Assembly: GCA_963811595.1 (NCBI GenBank) | Contig: CAWERW010000016.1 | Span: 402,875-466,874 of the forward strand | Source of the DNA: DASQFQ01 sp963811595 | Lineage (GTDB): Bacteria; Actinomycetota; Thermoleophilia; Solirubrobacterales; Solirubrobacteraceae | DNA: 64,000 nt | Direction of reading: 5' to 3' | In this document: positions 1-7,727 of the stretch, piece by piece | How the letters are laid out: each line of letters begins with the position of its first letter | Position numbering within the stretch: the stretch's first letter is position 1 | Translations under genes and position numbers: made by a program | Notes under the pieces: model-generated | Database searches by the model: none | What the model was told of the DNA's origin: nothing | Seen by the model: only the letters and a program-made list of their open reading frames with translations

Positions 1-267
1 GTTGAACGTCGGGCGGCCGCCGCCGGTGCCGGCGGTGTCGATGAGGTCCTCGCGGCTGGTGGTGACCGGCGTGGCGAGCAGCCGCATCGTGGTGGCGAGT
101 CCGACGAGCTCGTCGATCGTCTCGCCCTTCGTGCGGAGCGCGATCAGGACCGCGGCGGTCTGGGCCTCCGAGGCGTTGCCGGCCATGATCTCGGCCAGCA
201 CGCTCGCGGTCTGCTCGGCGGAGAGGTCCTGGCGGTGGGCGAGCGCGTCGATCGCCTCGGTCAGCAC
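1..267 (-). CDS. trpD: Anthranilate phosphoribosyltransferase, N-terminal part (runs off window)
   Basis: Transfers the phosphoribosyl group of PRPP to anthranilate, the second dedicated step of tryptophan synthesis in the cytoplasm. Only the first 89 residues are inside the window. They show the family's N-terminal helical domain (LTEAIDALAHRQDLSAEQT, then MAGNASEAQTAAVLIALRTK) and reach the start of the glycine-rich PRPP loop, DTAGTGGG, close to the window edge. The GTG at 265-267 is the natural start; the trpG stop codon lies 4 bp upstream, so trpE, trpG and trpD form one operon. Family identity is clear; the rest of the gene is outside the window. Confidence 0.93.
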   Translation of the reverse strand, partial: MLTEAIDALAHRQDLSAEQTASVLAEIMAGNASEAQTAAVLIALRTKGETIDELVGLATTMRLLATPVTTSREDLIDTAGTGGGRPTFN

Positions 268-271
268 GGGG

Positions 272-836
272 TTAGGCAAGGAACGTCTCCAGCAGCTGCT
301 TGCCGTCCGGGGTCAGCACGGACTCGGGGTGGAACTGGACGCCGTGCGCGGGCAGCTCGCGGTGGCGCATCCCCATCAGCACGCCGCCGCCCCACGCGGT
401 CCGCACGAGCGCCTCGGGCAGCGCCGGGTCGACCACGAGCGAGTGGTAGCGCCCGACGACGAGCGGACTCGGCAGGCCGGCGAACAGGCCGGTGCCGTCG
501 TGCTCGATCTCCGTCGTCTTGCCGTGCACCGGCTCGTGGCGGACGACGCGGCCGCCGAACGCCTGCGCGAGCGACTGGTGGCCGAGGCAGACGCCGAGCG
601 TCGGCACGCCCGCCTCGGGGAAGCGCCGCATCGCCTCGACCGAGATGCCCGCTTCGTTGGGAGTGCACGGGCCGGGCGAGACGACGACGCGGTCCCACGT
701 GCCGGCCGAGCAGGTCGTCGACGGAGGCGACGTCGTTGCGCACGGCCTCGACCTCCGCCCCCAGCTCGCCGAGGTACTGGACGAGGTTGTAGGTGAAGGA
801 GTCGTAGTTGTCGACGACGAGGACCCTCAGGGCCAT
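272..836 (-). CDS. trpG: Anthranilate synthase glutaminase subunit, with one apparent frameshift
   Basis: Class I glutamine amidotransferase that supplies ammonia to TrpE (often shared with para-aminobenzoate synthesis). The N-terminus LRVLVVDNYDSFTYNLVQYL is in one frame; VVVSPGPCTP, the nucleophile elbow GVCLGHQ with the catalytic Cys, and the His-Glu pair in VQFHPES are in another. Removing one extra G near 702-706 joins them as DLLAGTWDRVVVSPGP and gives 187 codons, the normal size. The start overlaps the trpE stop by 10 nt. Every catalytic residue is present, so I read the break as a sequence error and not as a dead gene. Confidence 0.9.
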
Positions 837-2239
837 GCGGTCTGCCTCGCGGCCAGCTCGATCGCGCGGACGACGCCGCGGGCCTTGGCGCGCGACTCCT
901 CGTACTCGTAGTCCGGCTTCGCGTCGGCGACGGTCCCGCCGCCCGCCTGGACGTGGGCGACGCCGTCCTTGACGACGACGGTGCGGATGCAGATGCAGGT
1001 GTCGAGGTCGCCGCGGTAGGAGAGCCAGCCGACGGCGCCGCCGTACGCGCCGCGCTTGACCGGCTCGAGCTCGTCGATGATCTGCATCGCGCGCACCTTC
1101 GGCGCGCCCGACAGCGTCCCGGCCGGCAGGACGGCCCGCAGCGCGTCGATCGCCTTGACCTCGGGCCGCAGCTCGCCGCGCACGCTGGAGACGATGTGGA
1201 TGACGTGCGAGTACGTCTCGACGGCCATGAACGTCTCGACCTCGACCGTGCCGTACTCGCACACCCGCCCGAGATCGTTGCGGCCGAGGTCGACGAGCAT
1301 CACGTGCTCGGCGCGCTCCTTCTCGTCGGCCAGCAGGTCGGCGGCGATCGCCGTGTCCTCGGCGACGTCGCCGCCGCGCGGGCGGGTGCCGGCGATCGGG
1401 CGCGTGGAGGCATTGCGGCCGGCGACGGTGACGAGCGGCTCGGGCGAGGCGCCGACGATCTGGAAGTCCACGAAGTCGAGGAAGTACATGTAGGGCGACG
1501 GGTTGACCGCGCGCAGCCCGCGGTAGATCGAGAACGACTCGACCGGCGTGGGCGCCGACCAGCGCTGGCTCGGGACGACCTGGAAGGCGTCGCCGGCGTG
1601 CACGTACTCGACGATCCGGGCGACCATCGCCTCGAACGCCTCGCGCGGCATGTTCGGCTCGAACTGCGGCTCGGCGCGCTCGGCGCGCGGCTCCTGGCGC
1701 GGCAGCGGGCCGGCGAGGCGCTCGCGCACCTCGGCGATCTTCTCGCGGGCGCGCGCTTCGGAGTCGGGCTCGTCGCGGTAGGCGTTGGCGAGGATCGTGA
1801 CCGTGTGCTTGAGGTGGTCGAAGGCGACCAGCACGTCGGAGAGCATCAGCGCCATGTCGGGCAGCCCGAGCACGTCCGGGTTCGGCTCGCCGAGCGGCTC
1901 GACCGCACGCACGCAGTCGTAGCCGAAGAAGCCGACCGCGCCGCCCGTGAACGGCGGCCCGTCGGCGAGCGGCGCCTGGCGGTGCTCGGCGACCTCGGCG
2001 GCCGCGATCGCGTACGGGTCGCCGCCGTCGGCGAGGCTCCAGCGCACGACCTTGCGCGGCTCGACGCCGATGAACGAGTAGCGGCCGACGCGCTGGCCCT
2101 GCTCGGCGGACTCGAGCAGGAAGCTGGGGCGGGTGGGGACGGTTTCCCGGAGCTTCAGGAACGCGGAGACCGGCGTCTCCGTGTCCTCGATGAAGGTCTC
2201 GGTGACCGGGATGACGTTGTGGTCAGCGGCGACGGCCAT
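827..2239 (-). CDS. trpE: Anthranilate synthase component I
   Basis: Converts chorismate plus ammonia or glutamine to anthranilate, the committed step of tryptophan synthesis, with TrpG as partner. At 470 aa it has the usual length. The N-terminal domain contains LLES near residue 42, the region that binds feedback tryptophan in the family. The C-terminal chorismate-binding domain shows PSPYMYFLDF, GASPEPLV, RPIAGTRPRG, HVMLVDLGRNDLGRV, GTLSGAPKVRAMQIIDELE and GAYGGAVG, all family signatures. It overlaps hisIE by 17 nt upstream and trpG by 10 nt downstream, so it should be translated as part of a his-trp transcript. No leader peptide or attenuator is visible. Confidence 0.97.
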   Translation of the reverse strand: MAVAADHNVIPVTETFIEDTETPVSAFLKLRETVPTRPSFLLESAEQGQRVGRYSFIGVEPRKVVRWSLADGGDPYAIAAAEVAEHRQAPLADGPPFTGGAVGFFGYDCVRAVEPLGEPNPDVLGLPDMALMLSDVLVAFDHLKHTVTILANAYRDEPDSEARAREKIAEVRERLAGPLPRQEPRAERAEPQFEPNMPREAFEAMVARIVEYVHAGDAFQVVPSQRWSAPTPVESFSIYRGLRAVNPSPYMYFLDFVDFQIVGASPEPLVTVAGRNASTRPIAGTRPRGGDVAEDTAIAADLLADEKERAEHVMLVDLGRNDLGRVCEYGTVEVETFMAVETYSHVIHIVSSVRGELRPEVKAIDALRAVLPAGTLSGAPKVRAMQIIDELEPVKRGAYGGAVGWLSYRGDLDTCICIRTVVVKDGVAHVQAGGGTVADAKPDYEYEESRAKARGVVRAIELAARQTAWP

Positions 2240-2828
2240 CGAGAACGCGCTCCGGGTCGGCGAGGGTGAGCCCGCGGGAGTGCAGGAGCACGGTGAGGTG
2301 GTACAGGACGTCGGCGGCCTCCTCGGCGACGCGCTCGTCGGACTCCTCGCGGGCCGCGCGCGCGACCTCCTCGGCCTCCTCGCGCACCTTCTCGCCGATG
2401 CGGGCGGGGTCGGCGAGCAGCTCGGCGGTGTAGGAGCCGGCGGGCGGATCGGCGGCGCGGGCGGCGACCGTGCGCTCGAGCGCGGGCAGCGCCTCGTGGG
2501 GCGCGGTGTTCCCGGTCTGACCGTTGTGGAAGCAGGTGCGCTCGCCGGTGTGGCAGGCGGGTCCGGCGGGCTCGACCAGCGCGAGGATGGCGTCGGCGTC
2601 GCAGTCGTAGCGGAGCGCCTTGACCGCCTGCGTGTTGCCCGACGTCGCGCCCTTGTGCCACAGCTCGTCGCGGGAGCGGCTCCAGAAGTGCGTCTCGCCG
2701 GTGGCGCGCGTGCGCTCGAGCGCCTCGGCGTTCATGTAGGCGAGCGTCAGCACCTCGCCGGTCGCCCAGTCCTGGACCACGCAGGGAGCCAGCCCTGATG
2801 CGTCCCACGAGATTTCGGTGGCATTCAT
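2223..2828 (-). CDS. hisI (hisIE fusion): Bifunctional phosphoribosyl-AMP cyclohydrolase / phosphoribosyl-ATP pyrophosphatase
   Basis: Carries out steps two and three of histidine synthesis. The HisI part (about residues 1-115) has LTLAYMNAEAL, HFWSRSRDELWHKGATSGN, the metal-binding DCDADAI and the Cys pair in ACHTGERTCF. The HisE part (about 120-190) has the Glu-rich helix EKVREEAEEVARAA and ERVAEEAADVLYHLTVLL. The in-frame ATG at 2826-2828 is preferred; a TTG 30 nt upstream would run into the divergent gene's start. The fusion order I-then-E is common. The other his genes are not here, so this is a detached his gene at the head of the trp genes. Confidence 0.93.
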   Translation of the reverse strand: MNATEISWDASGLAPCVVQDWATGEVLTLAYMNAEALERTRATGETHFWSRSRDELWHKGATSGNTQAVKALRYDCDADAILALVEPAGPACHTGERTCFHNGQTGNTAPHEALPALERTVAARAADPPAGSYTAELLADPARIGEKVREEAEEVARAAREESDERVAEEAADVLYHLTVLLHSRGLTLADPERVLDGRRR

Positions 2829-2857
2829 GGCCGCGGAAACATTAGTGTCGCCCGTCA

Positions 2858-4810
2858 ATGCGACATGTCGCCGCCCTGAGCACCCTGCTGACGCTGGCGC
2901 TGGTCACTCCGGCGGCGGCGGCGCCGCCGACGTTCAGCGGCCCGACGCCGTTCACGGCAGGGTCGTTCGCGAACGCGGTCACGGCCGCCGACCTCAACGG
3001 GGACGGCCGGCCCGAGCTCATCAGCGCCAACGCCAACACCAACGGCGCAGGCGGGAACACGGTGCTGACGAACACCACAGCGGCCGGCGCGGACGCGCCG
3101 AGCTTCGCGGGACCGAGCCCGTTCAACGCCTTCCTGCGCCCGTACGACGTGACGGCGGCCGATCTCAACGCCGACGGCCGGCCCGACCTCATCACCGCCA
3201 ACAACGGCGACTCCACTGTCAGCGGCACGTCGGTGCTCATCAACACCACCACGCCCGGCGCGGGAGCGCCGACGTTCAACGGCCCCACTCCGTTCGCCGC
3301 CGGCACGGAGGCGACGTCGGTGGAAGCCGCCGACTTCAACGCCGACGGCCGGCCCGACCTCGTGACCGCGAACGCCGAGGAGACCCCCGGCCTGACCGTC
3401 CTCGTGAACACGACGACGGCGGGCGCCGGCGAGCCGTCGTTCGCCGGCCCGACCGGGTTCCCGGCGGGTGACCGGCCGTCGTCCGTCGCCACTCCCGACC
3501 TCAACCGTGACGGCCGCCCCGATCTCGTGACGGCCAACGGGGGCAGCAGCGACGGAGTCGCCGGCGTCACGGTCCTGCTCAACACGACGGTGGCGGGGGC
3601 CGCGGTCCCGGCGTTCGCCGCGCCGGCGCCGATCGACACCGGTGCCTTCCCGCTCGGGGTCGCGGCCTCCGACCTCAACGGCGACGGCAAGCTCGATCTC
3701 GTCACCGCCAACAACTTCGACAGCGCGGGCGGCAACAGCGTCCTCCTCAACACGACGCCGGCCGGAGCGACCGCGCCCAGCTTCGCGGGGCCGCTCCCCT
3801 TCCCCGCCGGCGACGGCCCGTACTCGGTGACCGCCACCGACGTCAACAGCGACGGCAAGCCCGATCTCGTCACCGCCAACTACAACTCCAACGGCCCGGC
3901 CGGGAACACCGTGCTCGTCAACGTCACGGAGCCCGGCGAGGAGCTCCCGGCCTTCACCGGCCCCACCCCGTTCGCGACCGGGGACGACCCGATCGCGCTC
4001 ACGGCCGCCGACTTCAACGCCGACGGCCGCTCCGACCTCGCCACCGCCAGCAACCGTCCCGAGACCGCGGGCGCCAACACCGTGCTGCTCAACACCACGC
4101 CGCTGCCGTTCGCCGCCGGGCCGTCGAGCCTCGCGTTCGGGACGCAGCCGAGCGCGACGATCAGCGCGCCGCGCACGGTCACGCTGGACAACGGGAGCGA
4201 CGCGACGCTCCCGGTCGACGTGCGGCTCAGCGGCGACGTGGACGACATGCTGATCAGCAGCAACGGCTGCGCCGGAGGGATCCCGGCCAACGGCTCGTGC
4301 ACGGTCGCGATCCGCTTCGCGCCCACGACGACGGGCGCGCGGGCGGCGACGCTGACGCTCGATCCGGCCGGGCCGCAGAGCACGGACGTCGCGCTGACCG
4401 GGACCGGCGGCGCGCTGCCGGAGGGACCGGAAGGGCCGGAAGGGCCGCAAGGGCCGCAAGGGCCGCAAGGGCCGGCGGGCTCGCAGGGCACGACAGGGCC
4501 GGCGGGGCCGGGCGGTCCGGCGGGACCCGGCGGCGCGACGGGGCCGGCGGGCCGACCCGGCCGCGACGCCCGCGTCACCTGCCGGGTCGCGAAGCCGAAG
4601 AAGGGATCGCGGCGCGTCCGCGTCACCTGCCGCGTCCGCCTTGTGACCGCGAGCGCGGCGAGCTGGCGCCTCACCCGCCGCGGCCGCACGACCGCGGTCG
4701 GCAAGCTGCGCGGCCGGACCGCGACGCTGCGCCTCCCCCGCCTCGCGCCCGGCCGCTACACGCTCCGGATCGCCGGCCGCTCCGCGGCGACGATCCGCGT
4801 CCGCCGCTGA
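2858..4810 (+). CDS. Secreted FG-GAP/VCBS-repeat protein with collagen-like stretch
   Basis: Signal peptide (residues 1 to about 21, ending AAAA), then seven repeats of about 58 residues built round a calcium-loop motif DxNxDGxxDL (first Asp near residue 45), as in FG-GAP/VCBS beta-propellers. About residues 420-518 resemble a choice-of-anchor/ASPM-SPD-2-Hydin-like Ig domain (FGTQPSATISAPRTVTLDN, GSCTVAIRFAPTTTGAR). Residues about 521-572 are Gly-X-Y collagen-type triplets, followed by a strongly basic C-terminal domain of about 80 residues with two Cys. No sortase or membrane anchor is seen. Likely an extracellular adhesin or matrix protein; the ligand is unknown. It diverges from hisIE, with 29 bp between starts. 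Confidence 0.85.
   Translation: MRHVAALSTLLTLALVTPAAAAPPTFSGPTPFTAGSFANAVTAADLNGDGRPELISANANTNGAGGNTVLTNTTAAGADAPSFAGPSPFNAFLRPYDVTAADLNADGRPDLITANNGDSTVSGTSVLINTTTPGAGAPTFNGPTPFAAGTEATSVEAADFNADGRPDLVTANAEETPGLTVLVNTTTAGAGEPSFAGPTGFPAGDRPSSVATPDLNRDGRPDLVTANGGSSDGVAGVTVLLNTTVAGAAVPAFAAPAPIDTGAFPLGVAASDLNGDGKLDLVTANNFDSAGGNSVLLNTTPAGATAPSFAGPLPFPAGDGPYSVTATDVNSDGKPDLVTANYNSNGPAGNTVLVNVTEPGEELPAFTGPTPFATGDDPIALTAADFNADGRSDLATASNRPETAGANTVLLNTTPLPFAAGPSSLAFGTQPSATISAPRTVTLDNGSDATLPVDVRLSGDVDDMLISSNGCAGGIPANGSCTVAIRFAPTTTGARAATLTLDPAGPQSTDVALTGTGGALPEGPEGPEGPQGPQGPQGPAGSQGTTGPAGPGGPAGPGGATGPAGRPGRDARVTCRVAKPKKGSRRVRVTCRVRLVTASAASWRLTRRGRTTAVGKLRGRTATLRLPRLAPGRYTLRIAGRSAATIRVRR
4429..4567 (+). 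repeat. Collagen-type Gly-X-Y coding repeat
   Basis: Tandem 9-bp units (GGGCCGCAA and variants) encode GPE, GPQ, GPA and GPG triplets within the FG-GAP protein. The first part is nearly perfect at the DNA level, so slippage could change the triplet number between strains. Confidence 0.8.
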
Positions 4811-5892
4811 GCGAACGCCGGGTCGGCCTGACGCAGGTACCAGCCGTAGGCGCGGTCGCTCACCCGGCGACGGCCGGCGAGCGCGAGCAGGCGGGCGAGC
4901 AGCCGCGGCGGCAGCGCGGGGATGATCCGCTGCAGGGTCAGCGCCCACGCGAACGCGCGCGCGTGGCGGCGTGAGAACGCGCCGTACGCAGCGAGCGCCT
5001 GCTCGCGGGTCTGCTCCCCGGCGAGCACCGCGCGCAGCTCGCGCCCGCAGGCGATCCCGAAGTAGAACGCGGTCCGGATGCCCTCGCCGGAGAGCGGGAA
5101 GCAGTGGCCGGCCGAGTCGCCGGCGAAGAAGACGCCGTCCTCGGCCGCCTCCCGCAGCTGGTGGGGGAACCAGTTGCCCTGGTAGCGGACGGGCGGCACG
5201 CCCACCCGCGCGGCGATCTCGCGCGTCGGCTCCTTGACGTGGTCGCGCGGCTCGTAGGAGCCGACGCCGACGCGCTGCTCGCCGTCCGCGGGCACCGACC
5301 AGGCGTACCCGTGGCGGATCAGCGAGCGGTCGATCCAGACGTCGAGGTCGACGCCACCACCCTCCGGGTGGACCTCGAGGCCGCGCGAGATGCGCGCCTC
5401 GGGCGGCTGGACGTTGGCGCCCGGGCCGAGCACGCGCCGCCAGCCGAGCGCGTCGACGATCAGCGGCGCCCGCAGCGGGCCGCGGTCCGTCCACACCGTG
5501 CCGCCCTCGCGCCGCTCGACCTTCGCCACCTCGAAGCGGGCGTCGCACTGCTCCCACAGCTCCTCGCACAGCGTCCGGTAGTCGAACGACGTCCAGCTCC
5601 ACGGCAGCCGGTGGCGGGCCGTGCCGTGCGGGGTGTGAAAGCTCATGCACGCGAGCTCCTGCCGCGCCGCGCGGCGGATGCCCATCGGCTCGAGCCACGG
5701 CGTCGGGATCGCGCACGCGCTGGTCTGGCGCTCGCCGATCTCGTAGCGGTCGATCACGAGCACGTCCGCGCCGCAGCCGGCCAGCTCACGCGCCACGGCG
5801 AGCCCGGCGAAGCTGGCGCCGCAGATCAGCACGTCGGCGTGCTCGTCGAGCGGCGTGCGCTCGGCGCCGCGCAGGGTCGCCCGGCGCGTCAC
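4756..5892 (-). CDS. FAD-dependent oxidoreductase, geranylgeranyl-reductase family
   Basis: A 378-aa flavoprotein. The N-terminal dinucleotide fold is VLICGASFAGLAVARELAG (about residues 17-35, a GxSxxG variant), with DVLVIDRYE after it, and the family motif GDSAGHCFPLSGEGIRTAF near residue 270 contacts FAD. Relatives reduce isoprenoid double bonds or oxidise polyprenyl substrates. The GTG start overlaps the stop of the upstream phytoene/squalene-synthase-like gene by 4 nt (GTGA), so both probably act on the same C30/C40 isoprenoid. The 3' end overlaps the convergent FG-GAP gene by 55 bp. The substrate cannot be fixed from sequence. Confidence 0.85.
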   Translation of the reverse strand: MTRRATLRGAERTPLDEHADVLICGASFAGLAVARELAGCGADVLVIDRYEIGERQTSACAIPTPWLEPMGIRRAARQELACMSFHTPHGTARHRLPWSWTSFDYRTLCEELWEQCDARFEVAKVERREGGTVWTDRGPLRAPLIVDALGWRRVLGPGANVQPPEARISRGLEVHPEGGGVDLDVWIDRSLIRHGYAWSVPADGEQRVGVGSYEPRDHVKEPTREIAARVGVPPVRYQGNWFPHQLREAAEDGVFFAGDSAGHCFPLSGEGIRTAFYFGIACGRELRAVLAGEQTREQALAAYGAFSRRHARAFAWALTLQRIIPALPPRLLARLLALAGRRRVSDRAYGWYLRQADPAFAQRRTRIVAAERPAIRSV

Positions 5893-6758
5893 CGGCGCAC
5901 CGCCGCCAGCGCGACGAGCGGGAGCTGCCACGCCGGCAGCCGCGGGCGGCGGCCGAGCACGTCGTAGCCGAGCGCCTCGACGCGGTCGAGCACGCCGAGG
6001 TAGATCGTGCAGGCGAGCCGGATGCCGGGGCGCACGGAGGCGGGGGCGGCCTCGACGGCGGCGTCGGCGCTCGCGAACAGCCCGCGCGCCCGGCGCACCT
6101 CGTTCGCCACGAGCGCCCGCAGCTCGGGCGTCGCCTCCGGGCGGTCGAAGTCGGCCTCCGCGACGCCGAAGCGGCGCCGCTCCTCCCCCGGCAGGTAGAC
6201 GCGGTCGAGCCGGCGGTCCTCGCGCACGTCGCGGATGAAGTTGGCGTGCTGGAACGCGAGCCCGAGGCGGCCGAAGCCCGCGTGGTGCTCGTCGGGCACC
6301 CCCAGCAGCGGCGCCATGATGCGTCCGACGGAGCCGGCTGAGCCCTCCATGTAGGCGACGAGCTCGTCCCACGTCCCGACGTCCACCGGCCCGCAGTCGA
6401 GCCGCATCGAGCGCATGTAGAGCTTCAGCTCGCCCAGCGGCAGGCGGTGCCGGCGGCCGGCGTCGACGAGCGCGCCCACCACCGGCTGGCTCGAGTGCCC
6501 GGTCGCCAGGCCGGTCTCGAGCTCGGCCTCCCAGGCGTCGAGGTCGGCGCGCCGCGCCTCGGGGCGGCCGTCGCGGCGCGGGCCGTCGACGATCTGATCG
6601 GCGGTGCGGACGTAGCCGTAGAGCGCGTGGGTGGCCGGGCGGATCTCCTGCGGCAGCCGCCGCGTGGCCCAGTAGTAGGTCGGGTCGTGGCGCCGGTGCA
6701 TGCGCCGACAGGTCTCGTACGCGCCTCTGAGCGCCGGATCGATCCCCCGAGTCGTCAT
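5889..6758 (-). CDS. Squalene/phytoene synthase family protein
   Basis: Head-to-head prenyl transferase fold, 289 aa. Both Asp-rich Mg-diphosphate motifs are present: YVRTADQIVDG near residue 55 and FIRDVREDRRLDRVYLP near residue 165. The family core AYETCRRMHRRHDPTYYWATRRLP lies at the N-terminus. It likely condenses two FPP or GGPP molecules to squalene or phytoene, or an intermediate as HpnC/HpnD do. The ATG at 6756-6758 is the first sensible start, only 15 bp from the divergent ArsA-like ATPase. The partner oxidoreductase overlaps the 3' end by 4 nt. Carotenoid and hopanoid roles are both possible. Confidence 0.87.
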   Translation of the reverse strand: MTTRGIDPALRGAYETCRRMHRRHDPTYYWATRRLPQEIRPATHALYGYVRTADQIVDGPRRDGRPEARRADLDAWEAELETGLATGHSSQPVVGALVDAGRRHRLPLGELKLYMRSMRLDCGPVDVGTWDELVAYMEGSAGSVGRIMAPLLGVPDEHHAGFGRLGLAFQHANFIRDVREDRRLDRVYLPGEERRRFGVAEADFDRPEATPELRALVANEVRRARGLFASADAAVEAAPASVRPGIRLACTIYLGVLDRVEALGYDVLGRRPRLPAWQLPLVALAAVRR

Positions 6759-6773
6759 CCTCTCGCCGTAACG

Positions 6774-7727
6774 ATGGCAGGGCTGCTCGACAAGCACCTC
6801 ATCTACGTCACCGGAAAGGGGGGCGTGGGCAAGACGACGGTCTCGGCCGCGCTCGGCCTCGCCGCGGCGGCGGCGGGCCGGCGCACGATCGTCTGCGAGG
6901 TCGCCCAGCAGGAGCGCGTGTCGCGCGCGTTCCAGCGCGAGGGCGTGCAGCGCGAGGTCGAGGTCGAGCTGGCCGAGAACCTGTGGGCGATCTCGATCGA
7001 TCCCAACCTGGCGCTCCAGGAGTGGCTCTCCAAGCAGCTCGGCGGCGGCCCGCCGGTGCGACTGCTGGCGCGCTCCTCGGCGTTCCAGTACTTCGTCGCG
7101 GCCGCGCCGGGCGCGCGCGAGATGATCACGATCGCGAAGGTCTTCGAGCTCGCCCAGCTGGAGCGCTGGGACCGCCACAACCGCACCTACGACCTCGTGA
7201 TCGTCGACGCGCCCGCGTCCGGCCACGGGCTCGCGATGCTGTCGACCCCGAAGACGTTCGGCGAGATCGCGCGCGTCGGCCCGATCAAGCGGCAGGCCGA
7301 GAAGATCTCGGCGATGCTCGGCGACGAGCGGCGCACGGGCTATCTCGCGGTCGCGCTCGCCGAGGAGATGCCGGTCAACGAGACGCTCGAGCTCGGGACG
7401 CGGCTCGAGGCGGCGGTCGGGCTCGGGCTCGACGCCGTCGTGGTCAACGCGCTCTACCCCGAGCGCTACACGAAGGCCGAGGCCGCGAAGCTGCGCACCG
7501 CGGCGCAGAACGGGCTCGAGCCCGAGGCGCTCGCGGCCGTGCGCGCCGCGCTCGCCGAGCACGAGCGGGCCCGCTCGCAGCAGACGCACGTCCGGCGGCT
7601 GCGCAAGCAGGCCGGCGCGCCGGTGGTCGAGCTGCCGCTGCTGTTCGAGCCCCAGGTCGGGCTCGACGAGTACCAGTACCTGGCCGAGGAGCTCGAGGCG
7701 GTGCTCGCGCCGCCTACAGAGGATTGA
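6774..7727 (+). CDS. ArsA/GET3-like P-loop ATPase
   Basis: A 317-aa SIMIBI-class ATPase. The deviant Walker A motif GKGGVGKTTVSAAL is at about residues 12-25, a switch-I-like Asp at SIDPNLALQEWL, and YDLVIVDAPASGHGLAML is the Walker B/switch II region. In this phylum such proteins are called anion-transporting ATPases, but no ArsB, arsenate reductase or ArsR gene is adjacent and no Cys triad for metalloid binding is visible, so an arsenic role is doubtful. Only one copy is present, although actinobacteria often carry two in tandem. The start follows the divergent crtB-like gene by 15 bp; the 3' end overlaps the convergent epimerase by 14 bp. Confidence 0.82.
   Translation: MAGLLDKHLIYVTGKGGVGKTTVSAALGLAAAAAGRRTIVCEVAQQERVSRAFQREGVQREVEVELAENLWAISIDPNLALQEWLSKQLGGGPPVRLLARSSAFQYFVAAAPGAREMITIAKVFELAQLERWDRHNRTYDLVIVDAPASGHGLAMLSTPKTFGEIARVGPIKRQAEKISAMLGDERRTGYLAVALAEEMPVNETLELGTRLEAAVGLGLDAVVVNALYPERYTKAEAAKLRTAAQNGLEPEALAAVRAALAEHERARSQQTHVRRLRKQAGAPVVELPLLFEPQVGLDEYQYLAEELEAVLAPPTED

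Noticed and set aside
4429..4567. CRISPR-like or satellite repeat
   Set aside because: The 9-bp units are in frame and encode Gly-X-Y triplets; there are no spacers.
2855..5716. 953-codon minus-strand frame opposite the FG-GAP gene
   Set aside because: Repetitive Arg/Gly shadow of the plus-strand repeats, no start signal and no recognised domain.
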